Shown here: positions 7,801 to 16,517 of the stretch, piece after piece | Numbering within the stretch: the stretch's first letter is position 1 | Layout: each line of letters starts with the position of its first letter | Assembly: GCA_034437275.1 (NCBI GenBank) | Contig: DAOTUD010000185.1 | Span: forward strand, 38,070-102,069 | DNA: 64,000 nt | Direction of reading: 5' to 3' | Source: TC-15 sp034437275 | Lineage (GTDB): Bacteria > Chloroflexota > Anaerolineae > Aggregatilineales > Aggregatilineaceae | The notes under the pieces: model-generated | What the model was told of the DNA's origin: nothing | Seen by the model: the letters and a program-made list of their open reading frames with translations, nothing else | Database searches by the model: none | Program-made: the position numbers and the translations under genes

Positions 7801-8514
7801 ATGACCGAACACAATCCAGTCACCCGAGTGATGGGCATCTTTGCCCACCCCGATGATCCCGAATTTTTCTGCGGCGGTACCTTTGCCAAATGGGCCGCCG
7901 AGGGCAAACACATCACGTTTGTGCTGGCCACCAGCGGCGACAAAGGGTCTGCCGATCTGGCGGCCACGTCCGAAGATCTGATCCCGGTCCGCGAAGCCGA
8001 GGAGCGCGCCGCTGCCGCTGCGCTGGGGGCGCAGGATGTCATTTTCCTGCGCTACCCGGATGGTGAACTCCAGCCCACGCTGGAACTGCGCCGCCGGTTG
8101 ACGCGCCTGATCCGGCTCAAAACGCCGGATGCCCTGGTCACTAACGATCCGACCGCGCGCTGGTACGGCAGGCACTACATCAACCATCCCGACCACCGCG
8201 CGATCGGGGATGCGGCGCTCGATGCGGTGTTCCCTTCGGCGCGCGACCACCTGACGTTTCCCGAACTGTACCGGGACGAAGGGTTAGCTCCGCACAAGGT
8301 CAAGCACGTTTACCTGTGCGGCACCCACGAGCCGGATGTGAAGGTGGATGTAACGGACTACCTGGAGACAAAAATCACGGCCCTGCGCGAGCATAAAAGC
8401 CAGATCGACGATATGGAGGCAATGGCCCAGCGCCAGCGCGACAACGTCGATCCTGAGTTCGCGCACGATGCGCCGCGTTATACCGAGTTTTTCCGCGTGT
8501 TTCATCTGCGGTAG
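7801..8514 (+). CDS. PIG-L/LmbE family deacetylase
   Basis: 237 residues from the ATG at 7801 (GGAG 6 bases upstream); the frame is open further upstream but lacks homology there. Zinc-dependent N-deacetylase fold: the signature AHPDDPEFFCGG near residues 15-26 supplies His-Asp-Asp, and NHPDHRAIGDAA near 129-141 supplies the third zinc ligand and the general base. The family removes acetyl groups from GlcNAc conjugates (bacillithiol or mycothiol precursors, LmbE-type sugars). A bacillithiol role is possible but no bshA or bshC lies nearby. Confidence 0.88.
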   Translation: MTEHNPVTRVMGIFAHPDDPEFFCGGTFAKWAAEGKHITFVLATSGDKGSADLAATSEDLIPVREAEERAAAAALGAQDVIFLRYPDGELQPTLELRRRLTRLIRLKTPDALVTNDPTARWYGRHYINHPDHRAIGDAALDAVFPSARDHLTFPELYRDEGLAPHKVKHVYLCGTHEPDVKVDVTDYLETKITALREHKSQIDDMEAMAQRQRDNVDPEFAHDAPRYTEFFRVFHLR

Positions 8515-8522
8515 GAGCTGCT

Positions 8523-9707
8523 ATGACAACAATAGACTTTAAACCGGCGATCCAGGCCCGCCAGGCCGATTGGATCACCCGCCGCCGCGACCTGCACCGC
8601 CACCCGGAACTGGGCTTCCAGGAAGTGCGCACCGCCGGCATCGTGGCCGATGAGCTGACGCGCCTGGGGTTGGACATCCGGACCGGCGTCGGCAAAACCG
8701 GCGTCGTGGGCCTGCTGGAAGGGGCCGCGGACGGGCCGACGGTGCTGGTCCGCGCCGATATGGACGCGCTGCCGGTCCAGGAAGAAAATGACGTCGATTA
8801 CGCCTCAGAAACGCCGGGCAAGATGCACGCCTGCGGTCATGATGGGCACACCACCATCGCGCTGGCCGTGGCCGAACTGCTCAGCGCGCACCGCGACCAG
8901 ATCGCCGGATGGGTGAAGTTCGTCTTCCAGCCTGCCGAAGAGATCGGCAAGGGGGCTGCCGCGATGCTGGCCGACGGTGTGTTAGACAACCCGGAGCCGG
9001 ATGTCGCGCTGGGGCTGCACATCTGGAACGAAGTCCCGGTTGGCTCGGTGGCGCTGGTCGATGGGCCGATGATGGCCGGGGCCAACGATTTCCGGGTGCG
9101 CGTGACCGGGCAGGGCGGGCACGGCGGGCTGCCGCACGAAACCCGCGACCCCATCGTCGCCGCCAGCCAGATCGTGAATGCGTTCCAGAGCATCGTCAGC
9201 CGCAACGTCTGCCCGACCGACGTGGCGGTCATCTCCGTGACGTCGTTCCATGCCGGGGATTCGTTCAATGTGATCCCGCCCGAAGCCAAACTGCGCGGCA
9301 CGGTGCGCGCGTTTCGGCCCGAAGTCCGCGACATGGTCACGGCACGGATGCGGGAGATCGCCGAGGGCATCGCGGCGTCGATGGGCTGCCAGGCCGAACT
9401 GTCGATGGAGCACCTCACGCTGCCGGTGGTTAACGCGCCCGCCGTCAACGCCCAACTGCGCGCCGTGTTCGCCAACGTTGCCCCCCACCTCACGCTCATT
9501 CAGGACTACCAGACGATGGCCGCCGAAGATATGTCCTACTTTCTGGATGCGGTGCCGGGTACGTTTTTCTTCGTCGGCTCGGCGGACCCGTCGCGCGGGC
9601 TGGATTATCCGCACCACCATCCCCGCTTTAACTGGGATGACGAGGCCGTGATCCCGCTGGCGGTGGAACTGATGGCCGCCGGCGTGGCGTCCTACGTGCT
9701 TCGCTAA
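8523..9707 (+). CDS. M20D amidohydrolase (IAA-amino-acid hydrolase/hippurate hydrolase type)
   Basis: 394 residues, binuclear-metal peptidase of the ILR1/HipO/DapL-deacetylase group, which cleaves N-acyl amino acids. Visible: HRHPELGFQE near 25, the metal-binding DMDALPVQEEN near 80, HACGHDGHT near 101, PAEEIGKGA near 138, and the dimerisation domain GGHGGLPHE near 200. The late His ligand appears as HHHPRFNWDDEA near 360. Eight bases after the PIG-L gene. Substrate unknown; neighbours suggest amide or dipeptide breakdown in the cytosol, as no signal peptide is seen. Confidence 0.9.
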   Translation: MTTIDFKPAIQARQADWITRRRDLHRHPELGFQEVRTAGIVADELTRLGLDIRTGVGKTGVVGLLEGAADGPTVLVRADMDALPVQEENDVDYASETPGKMHACGHDGHTTIALAVAELLSAHRDQIAGWVKFVFQPAEEIGKGAAAMLADGVLDNPEPDVALGLHIWNEVPVGSVALVDGPMMAGANDFRVRVTGQGGHGGLPHETRDPIVAASQIVNAFQSIVSRNVCPTDVAVISVTSFHAGDSFNVIPPEAKLRGTVRAFRPEVRDMVTARMREIAEGIAASMGCQAELSMEHLTLPVVNAPAVNAQLRAVFANVAPHLTLIQDYQTMAAEDMSYFLDAVPGTFFFVGSADPSRGLDYPHHHPRFNWDDEAVIPLAVELMAAGVASYVLR

Positions 9708-9732
9708 ACCACAGGACGAACGGGGGGATAAC

Positions 9733-10386
9733 ATGCCACAGGTTAACATTTTCCGCTGGCAGGCCGGTAACGGCTGGCTGGTGCTTTCGGGCGGTGGCGC
9801 GCACGACTCCAGCGATGTGCTGGATATCGAAGCGCACACGCTGCGCCGCACCGTGTCCCAGGGGCCGCTGGCTTACATCTGGGCCGCCGGGGATATCGAA
9901 ACGGCGGACCGGCACATGGATTCACTGCGCGAGCTTGGTGCGCGCACCGGCTATCTGGTGGATGTGCTGGCCGAGGCCGACGATACGCTGTCCCGCCGGC
10001 TGCGCGAAGCCGGGATGATCATCCTGGGCGACGGGCCGCGGGTCGATACGCTGCGCGATGCGCTGGACGGTGTGGTGCTGGACAGCATGGCTGAGGCGTT
10101 CCAGCGCGGGGCGACGGTCTACGCTGCTGGCAGCAGCACCATGGCGTTCGGCGAACACATGCCGGACGGAGCCGGAACCAACTGGCTGCAGGGCAGCATC
10201 ATCGTGCCCGGCTACACCGCCGAGGCTGCCGACCAGCTTCACGAGCGCGTCCAGGCGCACCCGCGCAGTTATGGCCTGGGGCTGGGCGCGGGAGCGGCGC
10301 TGGCGCTGGGGCCGCGCGGCGAAGTCGAAGTGTGGGGCAACGAATCGATCACGGTCGCGTTGGGGCAGGATTTGCAGCCTGATTAG
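9733..10386 (+). CDS. Type 1 glutamine amidotransferase-like / S51-like protein
   Basis: 217 residues. The N-terminus (LVLSGGGAHDSSDVLD) and the elbow YAAGSSTMAFGEHM (Ser about 135) resemble the peptidase E/cyanophycinase fold, with the usual G-x-S-A-G replaced by G-S-S-T-M. The end GLGLGAGAALALGPRGEVEVWGNESITV matches the family's C-terminal strands. Shorter than cyanophycinase (about 270-300 residues). Possible aspartyl dipeptidase; catalytic competence is uncertain because of the altered elbow. Sits 25 bases after the M20 gene. Confidence 0.6.
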   Translation: MPQVNIFRWQAGNGWLVLSGGGAHDSSDVLDIEAHTLRRTVSQGPLAYIWAAGDIETADRHMDSLRELGARTGYLVDVLAEADDTLSRRLREAGMIILGDGPRVDTLRDALDGVVLDSMAEAFQRGATVYAAGSSTMAFGEHMPDGAGTNWLQGSIIVPGYTAEAADQLHERVQAHPRSYGLGLGAGAALALGPRGEVEVWGNESITVALGQDLQPD

Positions 10387-10409
10387 CCCGGTGAGGGAGT
10401 GAGGATACG

Positions 10410-11276
10410 ATGTCAACAGCGGGGCAACTGCCGGACCTCGACGCCGTACCGCAGCGGGTGGTATCGCTGGTCCCCAGCCTGACGGAATCATTGTTCGATC
10501 TCGATTTGGGGGACCGCTTAATCGCGGTAACCGATTATTGCGTGAGACCGGCAAAGGGTGTAGAGTCATTGCCAAAGGTAAGTGGGCCGAAAAATCCAGA
10601 CCTTGATCGAATCATCAACCTGAATCCGGACCTGGTTTTGCTCAACGACGAGGAAAACCGCCGGGACGCTGCAGCAGCATTGCAGTCAGCCAATATGCCG
10701 GTATGGGTAACAGGGCCACGTACCGTGTTTGATGCGTTAAATGTGCTGTGGGCGATCATGGACGTTTTTGAGCATTCAGTCATGGTGCCGCGTGTGCGGG
10801 AAATCGAGCGGGCCTATGATTACACGCTGGGGGCATCGCGCGCCGAAACACCGGTTACGGTGTTTGCACCGATCTGGCGCGATCCCTGGATGACGTTCAA
10901 CGCTGACACGTACGCACACGACATCTTACGGGTGTGTGGCGGGGCCAATGTATTCGCGGCCCGGGAGCGCCAGTTTCCACTAGAAGCCGATCTCGGGCAG
11001 ACTGACCCGCTGCCGGACGACGATCCGCGCGTTGCCGGGCGTGACCGGCGTTACCCACGCATTACCCTGGATGAGGTTATCGACGCACAACCGGATGTGG
11101 TGTTGCTCCCCGACGAACCCTGCGCGTTTGAGGAAAACGATGCGGAGTTGTTCCGGTCTCTGGACATACCGGCGGCTCATACGGGGCGAATCCACCGGGT
11201 TGATGGCAGCTTGTTAACCTGGCATGGCACACGTATCGCGTACGCGCTGCGTGATCTGCCGCCCTTGTTAGAATAG
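10410..11276 (+). CDS. BtuF-like helical-backbone metal/cobalamin receptor without signal peptide
   Basis: 288 residues with the periplasmic-binding-protein fold used for vitamin B12 and siderophores: RVVSLVPSLTESLFDL at the start, LPKVSGPKNPDLDRIINLNPDLVLL (about 50-75), and a second lobe with DVVLLPDEP near 230. There is no signal peptide or lipobox, and no btuC/btuD permease follows, so a cytosolic ligand-binding or sensory role is possible. Codon usage is slightly less G+C-biased than its neighbours. Confidence 0.7.
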   Translation: MSTAGQLPDLDAVPQRVVSLVPSLTESLFDLDLGDRLIAVTDYCVRPAKGVESLPKVSGPKNPDLDRIINLNPDLVLLNDEENRRDAAAALQSANMPVWVTGPRTVFDALNVLWAIMDVFEHSVMVPRVREIERAYDYTLGASRAETPVTVFAPIWRDPWMTFNADTYAHDILRVCGGANVFAARERQFPLEADLGQTDPLPDDDPRVAGRDRRYPRITLDEVIDAQPDVVLLPDEPCAFEENDAELFRSLDIPAAHTGRIHRVDGSLLTWHGTRIAYALRDLPPLLE

Positions 11277-11286
11277 GCCATGAACA

Positions 11287-12273
11287 ATGAATGTCCTTGA
11301 GGATTTATGTGATTATATTTCCGATGCCGTTATTGTTGTTGACAGCGATAACCGCATCATACTGTTTAATTCGGCAGCCGAAACGGCGTTTGCGACCTCT
11401 GCTCACGCTGTCATCGGCCAACCGTTGGATGCTTCTCCCGCTACACGTTCGCTTGTGGCGTTATTCGAGCAAGAGGGTTCCCAGCCGCTGACACTCCCCT
11501 CGGGGATGGTTTACCAAAGCCGGCGCTACCAAATTGGGTCCGGCGAGCGCATCGCGGTGCTGCAACCGGCGCAGCGGCATTTCGCCGAGCAGATCGGCGA
11601 GATCGCGCATGCCCTCAAGACGCCGCTGTCGTCGACCAAGAGCTTCATCGACCTGATCGGCGAGGTCGGCAGCCTGAATGACCAGCAGGCCGCGTTCGCC
11701 AAGCGTGCCCTCGGCAGCCTGCAATATGCGTTTACCGTGGTGCGGGAAACGATCAACATGGCCTGGCTGCAATCTGGCCAGGCGCTGCACGTGACCCAGG
11801 TCGATTTACATGCCCTGGCGCGCGAGGTCGTCACGCAGTTCGACGCGGTGGCCCAGTTGCAGGACGTGCAGATCGACCTGGAGTTGTGCGACGATGAATG
11901 CACCGTCGAAGGGGACAAGCGCCGGCTGGGGGATGTGCTCAATAACCTGGTCAGCAACGGCATCAAGTATTCGCCGCACGGCGGCACCGTGCAGATATCG
12001 GTGCACACCAACGGCGACACCGCGCAGGTACAGGTCCAGGATGAGGGGCTGGGCATCAGCCCGGAGCATCTCCCGTACATCTTCGACTACTTTTACCGCG
12101 TGCATTCGCCAGACACCCAGCGCATCGAAGGCAGCGGGTTGGGGCTGGCCATCGTTAAGGGCGTGGTCGAAAAGCACGGTGGCTCGGTGTCGGTCGAGAG
12201 TACGCTGGGGGACGGCAGCGTGTTCGCGGTGGAACTGCCGCGCGTTCAGTCCTCCGACAACCACTCCAGGTAG
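11287..12273 (+). CDS. PAS-domain sensor histidine kinase
   Basis: 328 residues, no membrane segments. PAS-like sensor (about 8-90; DNRIILFNSAAETAF), HisKA dimerisation box with the phospho-acceptor in IAHALKTPLSSTKSF (about 107), N-box LNNLVSNGIKYSPHGG (about 220), G1 box DEGLGIS, F-box YIFDYFYRV and G2 box GSGLGLAIVKG (about 288). A soluble kinase at the end of the six-gene run; no response regulator adjoins. Its last 28 bases overlap the end of the convergent lipid kinase. Confidence 0.88.
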   Translation: MNVLEDLCDYISDAVIVVDSDNRIILFNSAAETAFATSAHAVIGQPLDASPATRSLVALFEQEGSQPLTLPSGMVYQSRRYQIGSGERIAVLQPAQRHFAEQIGEIAHALKTPLSSTKSFIDLIGEVGSLNDQQAAFAKRALGSLQYAFTVVRETINMAWLQSGQALHVTQVDLHALAREVVTQFDAVAQLQDVQIDLELCDDECTVEGDKRRLGDVLNNLVSNGIKYSPHGGTVQISVHTNGDTAQVQVQDEGLGISPEHLPYIFDYFYRVHSPDTQRIEGSGLGLAIVKGVVEKHGGSVSVESTLGDGSVFAVELPRVQSSDNHSR

Positions 12274-13220
12274 GCATCCGCTGCCGACTGGCGCTGCTCG
12301 CTGGAGACAAGGATCGGCAGCGCGCGCGGCATCAGGTCGGCGATGATCGGCGTGGTGCCGAGGGGGTCGCCGTCGATCTGCGTTAGTTCCGGTTTTTCGG
12401 TGTCGATCACGATCCGTTTGCGTGCCGAAAAATACATGATCGCTTCGGGGGGGAGACCGTTCCCGGCGAAGAAGTGCGTCATGCTGCTCAGCACGCGCAG
12501 CGGGTTCAGCGGACGCAGCACCCCGGCATACAACAAGCCGTCGTCGGGCTGAATGGCCTCGTTGATCACTGACAGGGCATTGATCCAGGTCAGCGCGCCG
12601 GTCGCGGTGATGAAGGCCAGGATGCCCTCGACGCGGATCGGGGCCTGCCCGTCGAGTGAGATCAGGTACTCGCGGGGTTCAACCTGGCGCAGCGAGCGCA
12701 GCCCCGACAGGCCATAGGCCAACACCCCCAGCCGGTCCTTATCTTCGCGCGTGACGTTGTGCGCGGCTTCGGCCTCAAAGCTGGTCGAGATCCGCAGCAC
12801 AGAACAGCGCTCCCCGACTTTGGCCAGATCGATGTGCCGCAGCGAGCCAGCACCCAGCGCCAGCTTCAGCGCCGGATCCAGGCGGTGCGGGATGCCCAAA
12901 AAGCCGGATACCACGTTGCCCGTGCCGACCGGCACCCACGCGAACGGCGGCACTTTTTCTCCCAAGACATGTTTGGCTCCGGATACCCCCTCCATCAAGG
13001 TGCCATCTCCACCGGCCACCAGGATACGGTCTGCCCCCTCGGCGATACCGTCCTTGATCGCGCCGATGAAGTCAAAATCCGGGGTGGTGATGTGCATTGT
13101 GATCCGGGGCTGGCGAATGTCGCGCAGCCGTGCGATCAATTCCTGGCCGCGCCTGGTACCCGATGCCGGATTCACAATCGCCAGAACATGCTCGGGCGCT
13201 TCGACTGGAGTCCGTTTCAT
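12246..13220 (-). CDS. Diacylglycerol kinase family lipid kinase (YegS/DgkB-like)
   Basis: 324 residues. LAIVNPASGTRRGQEL near 12, the nucleotide-binding VAGGDGTLMEGVSG near 68, and PVGTGNVVSGFLGIP near 98 define the DAGK catalytic domain; the C-terminal half (EGILAFITATG...DGDPLGTTP) is the YegS-type beta sandwich. It phosphorylates a membrane lipid, diacylglycerol or a related head-group, with ATP. Convergent with the histidine kinase and overlapping its 3' end. Confidence 0.88.
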   Translation of the reverse strand: MKRTPVEAPEHVLAIVNPASGTRRGQELIARLRDIRQPRITMHITTPDFDFIGAIKDGIAEGADRILVAGGDGTLMEGVSGAKHVLGEKVPPFAWVPVGTGNVVSGFLGIPHRLDPALKLALGAGSLRHIDLAKVGERCSVLRISTSFEAEAAHNVTREDKDRLGVLAYGLSGLRSLRQVEPREYLISLDGQAPIRVEGILAFITATGALTWINALSVINEAIQPDDGLLYAGVLRPLNPLRVLSSMTHFFAGNGLPPEAIMYFSARKRIVIDTEKPELTQIDGDPLGTTPIIADLMPRALPILVSSEQRQSAADAYLEWLSED

Positions 13221-13278
13221 AAAGGTATTACCCTTGCACAGAGTAAACGCAATTTCAGTATACCGCGATCACGCGGTT

Positions 13279-13920
13279 CTAAATAGTGATGTCCGAGGGC
13301 GTGGCAGAAGGCGTGAGTGTCGGTGTCGGTCCTGCCGGGGGATTGTTGTCACCGTCTGGGGGCGGCGTTCCCGGCGTGGACGATGCTGGTCCAGGTGGCC
13401 CCGGTGTGTACGATGGCGTTGGGCTGATGGTGGGCAGCGGTGTCATGGTCTGGCTCGGGGTTGGTGTAGGGTTGGCGGCCTCGACGACGCTTTCGTGCAC
13501 GAAGACGATATCACGAAATGCGCCATCCGGGTTCAGATCGACCACGTACCATTCCATATTCTCCCGCGCCTGCGTGTATACACATAGTTCGGTCCCATAC
13601 TCAACGATCTCGCGAAAAGGGCACTGATTGTCGTCCATGCTGGGGCACTCGCGCAGCTTGGCGCGTTCCACACTGATGGCGAATAGCTGGCAGGGCGGCA
13701 GCGGTGTATACGTGGGGGGCCGGGTGGGGATGCCGGAGGTTGGCGCGGGCGTGGTGGCCAGGGCCGCATCGCGCGCATCTGCGGTGGCACCCGCTGTGAT
13801 GTCGCCGCCGCTCTCTAGAAAGTTCAGCATCCCGGTCCAGATCAAATAGCCTCCAAACACCAGCAGTGCGCCGATGGTGACGACCAGCATGGGCGATGGC
13901 CCGGTTGTATTGCGAGACAT
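13279..13920 (-). CDS. Membrane-anchored protein with SH3-like domain and Pro/Thr tails
   Basis: 213 residues. One transmembrane segment (about 11-30, MLVVTIGALLVFGGYLIW), a short Thr/Pro linker, a globular part of about 70 residues (CQLFAISVERAKLRECPS ... REIVFVHESVV) with four Cys that resembles a bacterial SH3 domain, then a low-complexity Pro/Thr/Gly tail of about 65 residues. Probably an exported surface protein of the type common in Anaerolineae. Function unknown. Confidence 0.7.
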   Translation of the reverse strand: MSRNTTGPSPMLVVTIGALLVFGGYLIWTGMLNFLESGGDITAGATADARDAALATTPAPTSGIPTRPPTYTPLPPCQLFAISVERAKLRECPSMDDNQCPFREIVEYGTELCVYTQARENMEWYVVDLNPDGAFRDIVFVHESVVEAANPTPTPSQTMTPLPTISPTPSYTPGPPGPASSTPGTPPPDGDNNPPAGPTPTLTPSATPSDITI

Positions 13921-13957
13921 ACCTCTACCCTATGATGACTGTGTTGGCGTATTCCCC

Positions 13958-15022
13958 CTATTCCCGCAGCGCGTGCAGTTCGTATACGGTGATCGGCTCA
14001 CGCTTGCCGGGCAGCCGCCGCGCGTCGAGGCGACTGGCCTCGATGTGGCCCTGGGCCTGGCGGAACGTGTCTTTGCTGATCAAAATCTGGTCCGGTGCGG
14101 CAGTTTGCTGCAACCGGCGCGCAATGTTGACCGTATCGCCGATCACAGTGTAACTCATGACCCGTTCCGATCCCACATTTCCGACCGCGGCTTCCCCGGT
14201 GTGCAGCCCCATCCCCAACGCCAGTTGGCTCAGGTCGATCTGCTGGCTGGAGGACTTCAACTGCTGGAACAGGGCGCGCATGTCCAGCGCCATCCGCAGC
14301 GCGTTGAGTGTGTCGTCGTTGGTCGCGACCGGCGCACCGAAAAACGCCATGATCTCGTCGCCGATGTATTTGTCGAACGTTCCCTGGTATTCGAACACGA
14401 CTTCCGTCAGCGCGGAGAAGATGCGGTTCAAGACGGTGATCACGGCTCCGGCGCTGTATTGTTCGGCGAAGGCGGAAAACCCCCGGATATCGCTGAAGAA
14501 CACCGTTACGCAGCGCGTTTCGCCGCCCAACTGCAAGTATTTTTCCGGGTCAGACAGGATCACTTTGGTCACGTCCTCGTCGACATAGCGCATCAACACC
14601 TGCCGCAGCAGCCGGTTACGAGCTTCGACCTCATCGTGAAGCTGCTTGATGCGCAGCAGCGACTTGACGCGCGTCAGCATCAGCAGCGAGTTAAACGGCT
14701 TGGTCACAAAATCGTCGGCCCCGGCCTCGATGGCTTTGAGCTTGTCCTCGTCGGATTCCAGCGCGGTGACCATCACGACCGGCGTGAAGCGGGTGCGCGG
14801 GTCCTGCTTGAGCTGGCGGCAGACTTCGTAGCCGTCCATGCCGGTCATGCGCACGTCGAGCATCACCAGATCGGGCGGATCGTCGAACGCCAGTTCCAGC
14901 GCTTTTTCGCCACTGTGCGCGGTGCCGACCCGGTAACCGCTCGTCTTGAGATACGTCTCCAGCACTTCGCGGTTCATCCAGTCATCGTCCACGACCAGCA
15001 CGTAGGGGGCTTCCTGGCTCAT
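13958..15022 (-). CDS. Response regulator-class III adenylate/guanylate cyclase
   Basis: 354 residues starting at ATG 15022, which overlaps the upstream kinase stop as ATGA. Receiver domain at about 6-120 (VLVVDDDWMNREV, phospho-Asp in LVMLDVRMTGMDG near 55, Lys in FVTKPFN). A short coiled linker leads to a class III cyclase domain (about 165-345): VTVFFSDIRGFSAF (metal Asp), FDKYIGDEIMAFFGAP (metal Asp and base-selecting Lys), YTVIGDTVNIARRLQ (transition-state Asn/Arg). Expected to make cAMP when phosphorylated. A cNMP-binding histidine kinase is encoded at 25469-26680. Confidence 0.92.
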   Translation of the reverse strand: MSQEAPYVLVVDDDWMNREVLETYLKTSGYRVGTAHSGEKALELAFDDPPDLVMLDVRMTGMDGYEVCRQLKQDPRTRFTPVVMVTALESDEDKLKAIEAGADDFVTKPFNSLLMLTRVKSLLRIKQLHDEVEARNRLLRQVLMRYVDEDVTKVILSDPEKYLQLGGETRCVTVFFSDIRGFSAFAEQYSAGAVITVLNRIFSALTEVVFEYQGTFDKYIGDEIMAFFGAPVATNDDTLNALRMALDMRALFQQLKSSSQQIDLSQLALGMGLHTGEAAVGNVGSERVMSYTVIGDTVNIARRLQQTAAPDQILISKDTFRQAQGHIEASRLDARRLPGKREPITVYELHALRE

Positions 15023-15642
15023 GCGTTGGACTTTTCTCGCATCACCGCCGCCAGCCGGCGCTGCACCTCGTCGACGGCCCACTGCTGCGTGCCGTCCAGC
15101 ACCACGACCGGCGCTTCGGCGCGATCAGCATTCAGCAGCCACTCGTCGTGATGGTCCTCAAGCTGCTGGAGATATGCCCGCGCGATGGACTTTTCCTCCG
15201 CGCGCCCGCGCATTTGCAGCCGTCGGAAGCATTCCTCGGCGGGGGTGCGCAGGTAGAGAATCGCATCCGGGATGGGCACCGTCGGCGCGAAGTGCTCCCA
15301 AAAGTGGCGATACACCGCCCATTCGGTGTCGTCCATCACCCCTTGCGCGTGCAGGTTTTTGGCGAATACATGCCGGTCACAGTAGATCGAGCGCTCGTAG
15401 ACGACCGGCTGCTCGCCGGTCACGTCCAGCAGGGCCTGCGCCCGGGTCACAAACGCGCCAATCTGCAGCGTAAAGGCCCAGCGCGGCGTATCGGCGTAGA
15501 AGCGTTCGAGCAGGTTGGTGTCGAAGCCGGTCTGCCAGCGCCCGACCGGCTCGGGGATAAACGTAAAGCGGTCGCTGGCCTCGAGCATGGTCCCCAGGGT
15601 TGTTTTTCCGGCGGCGATGTTGCCTTCAATGAGAACAAGCAT
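15019..15642 (-). CDS. Deoxynucleoside kinase
   Basis: 207 residues from ATG 15642 (GGAAG 8 bases upstream). P-loop IEGNIAAGKTTLG (about 5-17), EPVGRWQ, the YERSIYCDRHVFA block (DRS-equivalent motif, about 88-101) and lid Arg residues in RGRAEEKSI mark the dCK/dGK/TK2 family, which phosphorylates deoxynucleosides for nucleotide salvage. Translationally coupled (ATGA) to the downstream cyclase, an odd pairing with no obvious pathway link. Confidence 0.9.
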   Translation of the reverse strand: MLVLIEGNIAAGKTTLGTMLEASDRFTFIPEPVGRWQTGFDTNLLERFYADTPRWAFTLQIGAFVTRAQALLDVTGEQPVVYERSIYCDRHVFAKNLHAQGVMDDTEWAVYRHFWEHFAPTVPIPDAILYLRTPAEECFRRLQMRGRAEEKSIARAYLQQLEDHHDEWLLNADRAEAPVVVLDGTQQWAVDEVQRRLAAVMREKSNA

Positions 15643-15660
15643 TCGTAGTCTTCCTTTTCC

Positions 15661-15699
15661 CAGCAAAACGACCGGCGAGACAGCACGCTATCTCGCCGG
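15661..15699 (-). terminator. Terminator of the sdh operon
   Basis: 9-bp perfect stem CCGGCGAGA/TCTCGCCGG (15699-15691 with 15680-15672) followed on the minus strand by TCGTTTTGCTG; about 80 bases after sdhB. Confidence 0.7.
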
Positions 15700-15776
15700 G
15701 AAAGATCGGAATTGGCTGCCGTCTTGCCTTGAATTCTACGAAACAATTGACGGACGTGCCACAAACCGGTGCCGCG

Positions 15777-16508
<732 letters not shown>

Positions 16509-16517
16509 GGTATCCCT

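Noticed and set aside
15021..15473. Plus-strand Arg/Pro-rich ORF opposite the deoxynucleoside kinase
   Set aside because: Composition of a shadow frame; the opposite strand has clear kinase motifs.
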